Positions 44,976-57,900 of a stretch of 64,000 nt of DNA are shown here, one piece after another. Both the position numbers and the translations under genes were made by a program. Where the stretch lies: positions 29,690,472-29,754,471 of the forward strand of contig NC_089276.1 of NCBI RefSeq assembly GCF_963678975.1. Reading direction: 5' to 3'. The notes under the pieces were generated by a model, which did no database searches, had not been told where the DNA came from, and saw nothing but the letters and a program-made list of their open reading frames with translations. How positions within the stretch are numbered: position 1 is the stretch's first letter; each line of letters starts with the position of its first letter. This stretch comes from Dysidea avara (lineage: Eukaryota; Porifera; Demospongiae; Dictyoceratida; Dysideidae).

Positions 44976-46656
44976 GCATGTATATATTGTATGTTGCCAA
45001 AATCAAGCCTGTATGTCAAGTTATGCATGCTTGGCCGCGAGGAGCATCATTCAGTAAGTCAGCATAAAATTTTGCTGAAATAGAAAATTTTTAAATGCTG
45101 TAGAACCGCACTTGTTGGAAGAATTTGAAATTTTGGGGCTTGGCTGTGTCTAACCAATGCTGCCAAGCTGTCATGAAGGGAAATTGAGACTGGTTTTGGG
45201 GTGATAATTTTGAACTGGAAAAGCTCAATTCTGCATGATCCCTAATATACTGTATGATGCATTGAAAATGACAACAGTGACACTGCTGATGATTGTTATG
45301 TATATGTACGTACATGCATAACCATGATGTCTTTATATGTAACTATACCCTACTTCTCAATGTTAATAATTCACTTATTCACTTTGTTTTATGCAATAAC
45401 TATCTGCCAAATAAATTGCTTTTAGGTTTCTTAGCACTTTAGAGGCCATTAAGTAATGGATTCTATATAGGTGTGAGAACATAATAGAAATGGTGTTTGT
45501 ATATGACGAAATTTGCACCATATAGACTGCTATTTTCAAACTGCTAGCTGATTGACTACCATGCAGGCATCTGTATACAGTAAATGCAAGCATTGATTTT
45601 CGCTGATCTCCATGCATTCTCCAAGCTTTATGTAGGTCCATAAATTTTGAATAAAGTTATCTTTGACATAATTATATAGTTAACCTGACTATGTCAATGC
45701 ATACCATGCACCAACTGACAAAAGTGCCAGTCAGGGTGAAATCATAGTTGCCAATTGCTATTATTGACGAAATTACCTTTTATAGGGGAGAATATTTTAT
45801 GTAAATTCCAATCATTTTTTCAAACCTAGAATTAGCTAATCTCCTGAAACATAAGCACACTAGCTAGGACTTTCACAAATGGGACTGCTACATTAGAAAT
45901 GTGGACTCAAAAGTTGATTGCTTTATCCGAGTAAGTGACTGCTCTATTAGAGTAACTCAATCTTTTGTGCTGTTTTTAGGCTTGAACTGTTTCTGTGGAA
46001 GCTAAACTAATACTTTACACCAGTTATACATATATCTCATCCAATTAATCTGGAATATTCCTCAATTCTTTTTGCTAAAATTTATTCCTGAGTTATTACA
46101 GCATAATGGATGCTCTTCTATTCTGTTTGTTAAAACTTTTTAATTTTTCATGATCAACTATGTCACCTCTAGTGAATAGAGATGTAAAATTGTCACCAGA
46201 GAATTTGTTGAGTTCATTAATGAACTTTTATGTCAAATTAAAATTGATATATCAGGAATTTCTTACTTTATTGGCTGCCATTTTGAAATTTAAAAATGCT
46301 GACCTTGCAGGAATCTGTGCAAATGTAAACAATGATTTTCAGATTCTCCATGCTCTAAGCATTCTGAAAATATATAGGTTTGCTAATCCCCATAAAATTT
46401 GAACAAAAGTACATAGTGAACCTGACTATAGTGACATTTGTTATTGTGACGACATTTTAATGCTATTTGTAAATACCTGTACGTATGTAAAAAAACAAAT
46501 CTTTAACACACTAAGGCAATGTACACTGCAAATAAAGTTACCAATACAGCAGACTAATATACATGCACACAAATGTGTGCCCTAATACTTATATATTATG
46601 CACACATTATACACAATAAAACACAAGTGTTTGTTCTGACAATGGTCTAAGGATGA

Positions 46657-49600
46657 TCATGTCCTTGGTAATCCTGTAAGAACATCAGCAAGCTTAACTA
46701 CAACATCTTGGAATGTTGGTCTGTCCTTTGGTGGATAACGCCAGCACTGTCGCATGATCTCATGATAAACCTCCTTAGGAGCTCTCTCGGGAGATTTCAG
46801 CCTGTGACCTTGCTTCAGGTATTCTAAGATATCCTACAAGTATAGAACACTATTTTCAATGATTACATTACAGTGATCACACTATGCATGTAGTAGCACA
46901 CAATAGTAATAGCTGTGTTATTATCGAAAAATTTGAACATGTTAGTGTTTATATTACGTACCTCAAACTACAGAATTAGTATACATAGTCATAATTGCTG
47001 CAGCACAATTCTATCCACTGATGGGCAAACATTATGTTGCAAATGTAGGAGAAAATTAGGATTTTATAACTAATTATTAACTAAATATACTGAAAACGAG
47101 CAGTGCAATAAGTTCCCAAGGATTTCACTATGCTATACAGCACTTATACACTCCTTAGTTCTTATCCTCCTATAGAGAATATAGTAGTGCTGCAGAGGAT
47201 GTGATAGTGATGGTTAGCTAACTAACTTGCCAATAATACAATATTAATGAGCATTATGGATGCTGTACAATCTGAGAACCATCCATCCTGGAGCTCTTTT
47301 CTAATGTAGTAGAACTTAAGGATTCGGCGGCATCGACTCTTGGTGTTACTATGGCAGGGCATTTTACAACGTTCTTGGAAAATGACCGTGAAGATGTTGG
47401 CTTCTTTTTGGGGGTCTCACCGATGATATCAGCAGAAACATCCAGGAGGCTGCTATCCATATCGTCATTAATGCTTGTCGTGTTAAACAAATAGGGATGC
47501 TGTACAATCTGAGAACCATCCATCCTGGAGCTCTTTCTAGTGTACATAATTATTACATATCCATAGAGTTCTTTATACCATTATGATACTTTCTTGTATA
47601 CTGTGTGTATGTGCTAGATGACCTAATATATGTGACAGAATTTATACAAGCTCACCACTGCTATAAGCATTCTGTGCAAAATTATGTTAAGGAGCGTATA
47701 AGTGCTGCAGAACATTAACATTAGTAAGGCAGTTTTTGTTGCTTTCGCTATTAGTAATGAGAGCTTCTGAAGGCTCTTAGCTAGCAAGACTCATTAAATC
47801 CAACCATAGTGTGTGTAAAACCAGCAATATGTCAGTCCAGTAGCCCAGTCCAATGTTCCAGTCCAGTAATCTAGTCCACTGAATACATAGCAACAGCCTT
47901 TTTTGTAATATACCTAATTCATCCTTCTATAACACTGCATCATAGGAAAGGTACCAGATGTGTGAAGCTATTCTACAACTAACTGTGCACTCTATGCTAA
48001 TTATTAGTAAGCAAAGTAGTCATTTCAAGGCCTATACACACAGAGAACTTGATTAATGCTTACTTTGATTGTTGAGAGCATGGCGTGAAAATATAAACAA
48101 CTTCTATTTTTTTCTTATGTGATGGACAATAATTTGCATACATACTCCCATGAATTGACACCTTTCTCTTTAGGTGAAAAGAAAAGGGACACAAAGGAGG
48201 ACAACATCATGAATGGATTTTACTAACTCTGGTACAAAAAATGCAATTGTTGGACCACAGTGACTTGAGGAAATCAATCTAAAATAATTGTATGAATAAC
48301 AGTCATATGTACCACTTTCACACCTCAGATCACTGGAAACCAGTGCACATATACTTTAGTGTGGGTGTTCAAAGGCACCGCTTGTGGTTTAATTTGCATA
48401 TTACCTGGGTAATATCATGGGAACACAGTTTGTTCATCACTTTACTGCCCAACCAGTTCAAAGATACAATACGCTTTAACTCATTATATTAATTGGAGAA
48501 AGTTCAGCTAGTTACAAGTACATGTTCCCTTGTAGAGAGTTCAGCTAAGTTGCAAGTAACCCTGAGGAAAGTTCAGCTACATTACAAGTCACCCTGTAGA
48601 GAAGTTACAAATCACCCTGTAGAGAATTCAGCTACAATGTATGTTACAAGTTCCCATGTAGAGAGTTCAGCTAAGTTACAAGTGTTACAAGTCACCCTGT
48701 AGAGAGTTCACCTACATTACAAGTCACCTTATAGAGAGTTTAGCTATGTTACAAGTCTTTCTGTAGACAGCTCAACTTTGTTACAAGTTTCTTTGTGGAG
48801 ACTTCACCTACATAACTAGTAATCCTGTGGATCATTTAGCTGTTTAGCAAGCCACACTAGTGCATTCAGTTACACCAGTTACTATTAGAACGTCGTTCAT
48901 TTCTATAATTGTTATACTTTAAATTTATTTATACTTATAAAAAACAATAATAAAATAAATATAGCAATAGACAGAAATCTTCACTGTTCCTCTAAAGAAA
49001 AAAATACAATTAAAAAGAAAGTCTCAAAGCAGGCCATAGGCTGGCTTTGAGGCTTGAAATAACAAAAAGAAGTGATATCTTAACCAAAACAGCCAAGCTG
49101 TAAAAAAACTGTGAGGTACCTCAAAAAAGGAAGGGTGAAAAAAGTTGCAGATTAAAGGTGGCAGCCAAGAAGTAGCTGCAATAATCTAATGCCAATCAAA
49201 ACTGTATACAGTGCATTATTGATTGGTATTAATATCATTGCAGCCATTCCTTAACTGCCACCTTTGATTTTGCAACATTTCTCCCTGCCTTTTTTGAGGA
49301 CCACACACGTTGTACAGCTTGGATACTTTGGTTTAGATCATAATTATCACTGGTGACTGGAATCCCTTCTGCTGTTGACAGTGCTGGTCTCTTTAATATA
49401 GCTAGCCCTCAAGTATTTGGAGACTGCAGGTAGGTTTTGTTCATCAATAGATCTAGAGGACCGAAACATATCCCAAAACTCCTGCCAATGCTGAATATTG
49501 CTACATATTATATCTTCTGCTTCCCACTCAAAGTCTTTCACCTCCTTGACCTTTCCGTCACCTTTTAAATCTTTCAGCAAATTCACTCAATAGTGATTAC

Positions 49601-51910
49601 TTCTCTCCATAAGGGAAACAATTATTTCTTAGTTCTTCAATCGTTTCAAAAGTTAATAAGACCAGCAAAAGGATGATTGCAACAATATAGAGAATGACTT
49701 CTGCCATCTTTCCTCTCCAGTCAAAGAAAATATGATGATTGATCATGGAGGATCCTTGCCCTGCTCACTGTGCCAAAGCTCAATGTTGTGTAGGATGATC
49801 GCCAATCTGCAGCTGCTACTCGAGTCATTATATTAATCTCATTGACTAATTTAATAAGTACACTTGCAGCATTATACACATTAGTGTATGATGTAATTGC
49901 TAGTTAATAATAATAAATCATGTAATTATAAATTAAAGTCTATACGTACAGTACTGCTCAAATACAACTTCACACATGCATGGTGCAACTACGCGTGGTA
50001 CTAAACACGATATGTGTGTAGTACATATGCGAGTGTAAAAATGCACAGTTACTATACTACAACTCGTGTGTGCACTCATGTATGCAAGTTTGCAACACAT
50101 GTGTAAACGCGTCTATACAGGTGCAGGCCATCAAGCTGTATATAGCAGTAGTGGATTGTCAATGACCAATGTGCATTCAGTATTATACTATAAGTGTACT
50201 TACTGTAGCTAAACCATTTTGTAAATTTGCTGCAGGGTAATCAACAGGCATGATCTGGCATCTAGCTGGAGCCATGTATCTAATGATCCAGATCTAGAGA
50301 AGTGATTTATGGAAACAGCACCTGTACTTTTAATTCAACATACTGCATTCGAACGTTACACAAAATCCAGTTACTAAAAGCCTTGTCAGCAAGCAGTCGT
50401 CCTGGTAGTCAAGTGACATGCTGATTTATTTATTATAACACATGAAATTATTTGAAATATGGTGTACGTAGACTCTATTCAGTTTATATTTGGATATCCT
50501 AATCCTGGCCTATGGTTCTTTAAAGTGAGTTGGCAGCTGCCACTGAAACTGAGAAAATCCTGTGGTGATCCATGACACCGCTTTCAACTGTTAAAGCTGT
50601 TCTGTACATTGTAATGACTGTGACATGTGCCCCACCCATGGTACAATTAATTGAGTAGTGGCTATGAATGGCATCCGAGTGATCTAAAGTGAAAGAACAC
50701 AGCATATGTGATGATGAGCAACTGGGAAGCTAACTCATGGAATACCGTATAGAGGGAAACTTTGGTGGGGGGTAAACTTTGGCGAATAGCAAGCTAAATC
50801 GCATTCGGCAAAATAAACTTTGGCGAATTCAAGCTCAATCCATAGCTATAAAGATGCTAATCTCAGGTGCTATGAGCAATTGGCGGGTTAAACTTTGGCG
50901 AATTTGTAGCGAATCGCCAAATTCGCCAAAGTTTTCCCCCGCCAAAGTTTCCCTCTATACGGTAATTTTCTATATAGCTACTGTATGTAGACTCTATTCA
51001 GTTCCTAATCTTGGTCGATGGCTTCTTATGGTAAGTTGGTAACTGCCACTGGAACTGATAAAATCCTGTGGCAAATTACACAAATCCATGGCACCGCATT
51101 CCAGTGTTACTTCGCATTGGCTGCAACACTGACAAGCCCCACCCATGGTGCAATCTATTCAGTGGTAGCTAGAGCTGGCACCCACAGGTATCACTAGTCG
51201 TGATCTACAGTGAAAGAATGCAGCATATGTGAATTATCAGCAACTGGGAAAATTATAATGCGTATTACACACTGGAAGCATCATCCCTGCAGTCATGCTG
51301 CTGTGTGCTGCCTTCACGCATGTAGCAGTGCTATCTTCACACATGCATCACGTGTACCCAAGACAAACTGCGTGTGCGTGTTGAGTTCATGCATCTGGCA
51401 ATACACGCATAACGTGTGCACTGTGAAGTTATATATTTGAGCGGTACTGTAGCTTGTTTGAATTGTTCATTGCATAACTGCAGGATCCTCCATATTGCAA
51501 CCACTCCACAACAGCTACAAACTCTAGAGACTACAATGTTTATATTGAGCATTCACCAAATTAAAATTCTTATGCTCAATGAAAATTGTTAATAGACAAT
51601 GGTAATGATCTGGCTATTTGCAGTACATATAGACACTTACATGCTTCATAGGCCACACAACAATACATGTACATCATCATGTGCCTTTACTACTGAACAC
51701 ATACATCTATTTACACTTAATTCTTACATACTACAATTACAATGTGTACACAGATACACCTGTGTACATATACAGTATGTAGAAAAGTGCATACTGTACT
51801 TTGTCACTGATTCCAACGTAGGGCACACTTCCATTAGAGAAGATCTCAAACAACAATATTCCATAGCTCCACACATCACTAGCAGTTGTGTAGACTCCAA
51901 GTTCAAACAT
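46657..51910 (-). CDS. Gene C exons 5-6: pseudokinase C-lobe and stop
   Basis: Exon 51910-51800 ([27 protein letters not shown]) and exon 46833-46657 ([31 protein letters not shown], ends LPRT-stop). They are separated by a 4.9-kb intron holding a DNA transposon, a gag relic and a duplicated coding-like fragment. Confidence 0.86.
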
Positions 51911-54900
51911 CTGATGGTAAACACAACATAACAACACACTGTAGTTGCATACAGCCTAAATAAACTACAGGTATATACGTACACACACAAGTACGCAGAA
52001 AAATTATGATAAATTTACAATGTACAGAAAAATAACATATCAACAGGTTAAAAAATTGTTAGCCACACATTATCATGAACCACAATAGTGGGATCATAAT
52101 AAAGACCACACGTGTCTTTGTGAAAAAAAATCTAATAAAACAAGTGTAAGTAAAAATTGGAAAATTTAAATTTCTGAGTAGGGATTGTAAAGGCAATGAA
52201 ACAAGGGAGGTCATCTACACATATAGCTACACTAGTGGACATTTAATTCCTACTTCAGCCTGTCAATAATATAGACATGACTGAAGTAGGGATTAAATGT
52301 CCACTAGTATAGCTACAGGTGTCCCTTGTTCCATTGCTTTCATTTCTATGATCTCTACTCAAATGTAACTTTTACCAAATTAATCTTACTGTATGTTTCA
52401 CGGATGTGGTGGATCAACATTTTGGCAAACTTAAAGCATGTAAATCATGTGATCTCTTAAAAGAGTGTTAATGGGGCTAAACTCCTTCTGAAATAAGTAA
52501 GGGAGCTCCATTTCCCTCCTATTTGCTGCTACACCTATTACTCAATATTCAAGAGTCTATACAGCCTTATTTCTACATCTATAAAGATCAAGATATTCAA
52601 ATAAAACAGTCACATGTATGTAGTTATATATACTCTAACTGAATGTGCATGCCAACTATCAATTACTGAAGTACCAAGTGGCCATTCCACTTTGTTTTCA
52701 GCTACATTGAACCAAATATACCGCGTTAAAATATGTACAAACAATAGTATGAGAAACACCTCTGCAATTAATCCAGCCACACTACAAAAGTTGACTGAAT
52801 GCATGCCACGACTGTCAAATGTCTCTTAAAACCAACCTTGAGTATAAAGTTTGAGTAATGCTGAAGGTCAAAACTAATAGTATGGTAGCGTAGCTATCCA
52901 CTGATGGTGTTAGTTTGAATTTGCCTGATGTGAGGTTTGGATTGGTTTTGTAAAATCTGGTCACATGTTTACAGCATTTGAAATGAAGAACAGTAAGAGA
53001 AACCCCTCTGCAATCAGTTCAATCACACTACAGAAATTAAGCACTGAAGCCATGATGTGTCACCACGAATCAACAACAACACCATTCTAGAGAAAAAATA
53101 AGACAAAAAGAGGACAAAGCTAAGTCCACAATGCACACACTGTAGTTGCTGTGGTCGGCAAAAAGGGATATCTCAGGTTGAAGCAATATCAAACAGTGAA
53201 GAAATCAAGTCCATAGTCTTAACTGTAGTTGGGGTATGCCTGGGTGAAGGTAGACAGTTAGTTAATAGTTGAAAATCCAGTTGACCTGGTTTGGAATCAC
53301 CCTGAAAATTTTGTTGGCTTGGCTATGCTTACTTACTTAATACTGCCAAACTGTCATGAAAGAACTGGTTTTGGGGTGATATTTTGGGCAAGAAAGCCCA
53401 AAAGCTCTATGGTCCCTACTTGACATCTCTGAACACGTACATTTTGCAGAAGTCAGTGCTGCTTCAAACTGTAAGAATTCTGTGACAGATTTTGCGACTT
53501 TCTGGATCAGGCTGATCCCGAGTTGGCAATTCGTCTTTACCTGCATTGATTTTTTGTGCATGCTGTGTTTTTTCTAAATAATAATATAATCTTACAGTAG
53601 TTAATAACAATACTTAACACTAAAATTACCTCTGGGGCAATCCATTTTGTAGCAAACTGTTCTGCTGTATCAGCTTGGGAATACATTCTTTTTTCTGCCA
53701 TCTTACACATGCTGAAGTCTGAAATTTTCAACACTTCATTATTGTTCCCAACCAGACAACTCTTGGCAGTCAAGTTTCGATGAAGGCAATTTTGAGAAGC
53801 TAGGTATTCCATTCCCTGGGCAGCATCAAGGGAGAACTTGGTTAACTGGTACTGTGTTTGATATACACCATTTTTACGCAAGAAGACTAGAAAATCTCCA
53901 CCAGACATCAGTTCCAGTACAACATGTGTTGGGTCTCCATCAACACACAGACTAAGTAGTTTGACTATGTTGTGATGGTTAAATTTCTCAAGTAGTTTAG
54001 CCTCACAAAGAAACTGCTGCTTTTCAGTATGACATACTTTCACTGCAACTTGCATTCCAGAATCTTTTAGAATAGCAGAATACACGTAGCATCTACTTCC
54101 CTTGTGGAATGGCTCCCTATCAAGTAAAAGGTCTTTATGTTGTAGAAAATATTGATTATTATCAATTTGCTCGCAGACAGCTCTTTTGAGAATAAATTTG
54201 GTTTGTGACTGATCACTGACAGGACTTGGAGTTTCTGTATAGTGCTTAATAAGATCACTGATGCTGGGAAAAACTGGTCCACAAAGAGAAAATCCATGGC
54301 CTTGTCTCTTCTGTATACATAAAAATTAATTATAAAAGGGATAATATTATTACGTATAGTAGCATAAAGACTATATGTACCGTCAGCAGCAAGCTGATTG
54401 TACCGTCAGCAGCAAGCTGATTGTACCGTCAGCAGCAAGCTGATTGTACCTTCAGCAGCAAGCTGATTGTACCTTCAGCAGCAAGCTGATTGTACCGTCA
54501 GCAGCAAGCTGATTGTACCGTCAGCAGCAAGCTGATTGTACCTTCAGCAGCAAGCTGATTGTACCTTCAGCAGCAAGCTGATTGTACCTTCAGCAGCAAG
54601 CTGATTGTACCTTCAGCAGCAAGCTGATTGTATATAACTAATCACAATTATGCTACGCTAACTATGTAATCAACAAATTAATAATTTAATGATTACAATT
54701 TTTGAGGTGTATGCTAAGATGGTAAATTACTACTGGATAATGGATGATTGCAATGATCTTACACCTAATTTGTTAAGTAAATGCACGACAATTAGACACC
54801 TGGTAACTAATTTCATTATTAGTTGTAATAAGGTATGCTTTCTTCAAATGACTTTAATAGCAACATTCCATAGTTTTTGAAAGTAGCGTAACTCACAACA

Positions 54901-57900
54901 TAATAATTAGTACTTTTTTAAATTGTTAATTTAAAAATGAAGTAGGAATCTATGCAATAAAAAGTAGTGAAACAAGAGGTGAATGATTGTATTACAACAT
55001 AGCTCAGTGGGAAAGTCTCTACTTTGGCATTGAGCAAAATTAATAATAATTGTTATAGCTAATGTGCCAAAGTAGGGACTTTCCCACTGAGCTATGCTGT
55101 AATACCATCATTCACCTCTTGTTTCACTACTTTTTATTGCATAGATCCCTATTTCATTTTAACAAATTTTCTTAAAAATACTAGTTTCTTTAGTTTTTGT
55201 TGTAGCACAGCTAGCCACAATATAACTTGTGACTATTCTATTAGAATATCATACATGATTGTTGTATTAGAGTATATCTCAAGTCATCCAAGAGGTGCAT
55301 GCAGCTAGCTAGACCAATAAGGGGTGAGGTCATCGTTTTTACTGTTACGTATACAGCTAGATTGTTAAGAGGTATGGTCTCTGTACTCTATTGCTATTAG
55401 TCTACCTAGACATTTAATTGATGGGCGTGGTCACAAACTTATCGCGAACAGGATCCCAACTGCGAACTTGTAGATATCTAGCTAGTAATAGTAGCACTGG
55501 GACTGAAGTGCTTCTGAAATCCACTCTGAAATAATTCTCTGGTGTCTATATATGTTGCTGAAAGAAAGTGTTGATATGGAAAATTAATACCTTGATGTGG
55601 TTTCGTTGGATGAAGAAGACAAGCAGCCTATTTGAAAGATAAAAAAAAAGACAAGGTGCAGAGGACCTATACTTGTTGGAACCCCAAAGGAACATCCACT
55701 GGTGAGTTTGTTATTGTGGCGTAAAATGGTGGCCATGTGCTGCTTCGTGTGACCTCTAGCCTTGTGACTGGTCACTGAGGCAGAAAGGCAGTGAGACTAA
55801 AATTTGAGTTTTTGGAAATTTAAAAAAAATTCTATATCTGGCTACCTGTAAGTGTTTTGTTGTATTTAATGCTATTTTTATAGTATATGGACTAGTACTA
55901 TTCTGTAAAGGTAATTTTCATCGCATAAAATGTCTCTAGGATGATTTTTGAAGGCAGAATTTTGGGCAATGCACAAAATTTTCAGGGCAATCTCTATACT
56001 ACTGTACCATTTGATAAATAACATGTTCTATAATTTAGAACCAAAAACTATTATAACGTGTTACTTGGTAAATGTATATGGGTAATTGGAAAAGGCAGAT
56101 ATGGGCAGATGCTGAACATTTTCAAAATACACTTGCACAACAGTTAATTTTCACACCTATCATTGTTCTGTACTGTAGAGTTGCTTCCAGGTACAGACAT
56201 GATCTTTACATAGTGCTTATCAGCTAAGTGCATGTGCGGAGGATTGGCTAGCATGCTACAAGTATCGTAGATTGTACATATACTCTAGAAATCTAATGCA
56301 GTTACGTATGAAAATTGTAGAGGTCCACTAGTCTTCTCTATCAGGCCAGATCCAGGAACTCATAGTTTTCAGTACAAGACATACACACTTATACCTACAG
56401 TACTAAGGGCCTGGCCTGTAAGGGTAATATTGGAAATGCCAGCTGGATCTCTGCGAGTATGCATTAAATTTCTAGGACGTGTGTGCAACAGTATTACTCT
56501 GTAGTGTGCTAGCCTATCCTCTGCACATGTGCTTATAAATGGATAAGTGCTGCTCAAAAACGATCTTTGTGTCTGGAAGTAATGACTACTGTACAGAACA
56601 GTAATAAGATAACTGTTGTATAAATGTAAAAGTGCATTTTGAAAATGTCCGTGTCCGTGTCCACGTCCATGTCTGACCATATCCACCTTTTCCAATTAAC
56701 CTTAACTTAATATATATACAGTGTACCTTCCTTATCCAGACCTCTATTATCCAGGCACCTCCATTGTCCAACAACCTATTAGTCTATTGACTATACAATG
56801 AAGTTTAGGCTAGATGAATTTAAAGTAAGGCGTACGAAATCTGATTGTCGAGCTGCTAGACTGAAACTTGCTTAGCTATCAGAATATTTGTTAGTAGCTA
56901 GGTGACATAATAGACTACATAGTATGCTCATTGTGCAGCAGGCGAGTGGCCTACGAATGCAGTCAGCTTCAAACACTTTTTCAAAGGCGCATGTAATTTC
57001 TAATGGTTTAAACCATGACAGTGGATTGATCATGCAAGACTACTTGCAGAGGGACCTAGTACAAATATAGAATATTGTGTAGTGGCTAAAATTCCAAGAA
57101 GAGCTGAATCCCTGTGGGTCCCCTGGTCCCAGAGCCTTGGTCCCTGGGTCCACTGTTTTTACCTATACCCCTGTTGGGTGGCTTGTTTAATCTACTAATA
57201 ATAAATACCACTTGGTTGCTAGGTGACAATACATTTTACCATCCCAGGGAAGTGACAATGACTGTTCTGTAGTGATTTTCCCCTCTGCCCATTTAACACA
57301 ATAACAAGTTTAAGATCATTTCTAAGATATGGACAGTACTACATACCAGACTGCCTAGATAAGAGAGGTTTCCACTGTAAAGTGCTACATTGCCCATGCA
57401 TTCACAACTGCAATGACAATATAGCAGACTGCTACTTATACACATGCTAAATTGAATTTCAGCAAGCTAGAATTAATTTTAGTTCTGGGCCCTTTAAGCA
57501 TTTGAAGTTCCTTATAATGCTTTTGAAGTTCCTTATAATGCTTTTGAACACTGCTCCAGGAATTTCCCTGTTTTGACAGCGCTATTTAAGTGCAGATCTA
57601 ATGAACTAATTCAACAAGTGGTGACTTTTCTATAGTTTCCCTAAACAGACCCTGTGGCGGCAAGCTTTGGAATTATCATCAGTGATAGTATTCAGATATG
57701 TCAACAATTTAGTGATTGTATGCACCTATATATGTACTATAGCTTACTAACACGAGTATTCCTTACATTGCTGATAATAAAATGTTTGGCTTCTCCCTCA
57801 CACATGGCAGTCAATACATAACAACGTTGGTTGTCTGAATATCGAACTAAGTAGTCTCCATCTTCTGATAACAGTTCAACAGCATCATCACGAGATATCT

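Larger units (their letters stand above)
41959..46435. repeat. Large inverted repeat, about 540-bp arms
   Basis: 41959-42500 and 45880-46435 are inverted copies of each other. Landmarks: TAGTCAGG, TATGGGGATTAGCAAACC, GAATAAT(T)CAGG and AGAACAGTCAC on the left, mirrored on the right. Estimated 70-80% identity by eye. Roughly 3.4 kb between the arms holds a hairpin MITE and a younger hAT element. Confidence 0.7.
37672..46656. other. Spacer between gene C 3' end and gene B 5' end
   Basis: Presumed gene B promoter near 37672-37900 (nothing diagnostic seen). The remainder is mobile-element sequence: 38390-39420 repeat cluster, LINE ORF1 relic, hairpin elements, a hAT element and a large inverted repeat. 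No host gene recognised. Confidence 0.6.

Noticed and set aside
54379-54633. CRISPR-like array
   Set aside because: Units are head-to-tail with no spacers, and the genome is eukaryotic; it is a minisatellite.
54995-55025. tRNA A-box-like TAGCTCAGTGGGAAAGTC
   Set aside because: Lies in a hairpin MITE arm and is mirrored on the other arm; no B box or cloverleaf follows.
56369-56774. 108-codon minus-strand frame
   Set aside because: Overlaps the boundary of a TA-flanked element and has a GHGH stretch from a small CCGTGT repeat; not supported as a gene.
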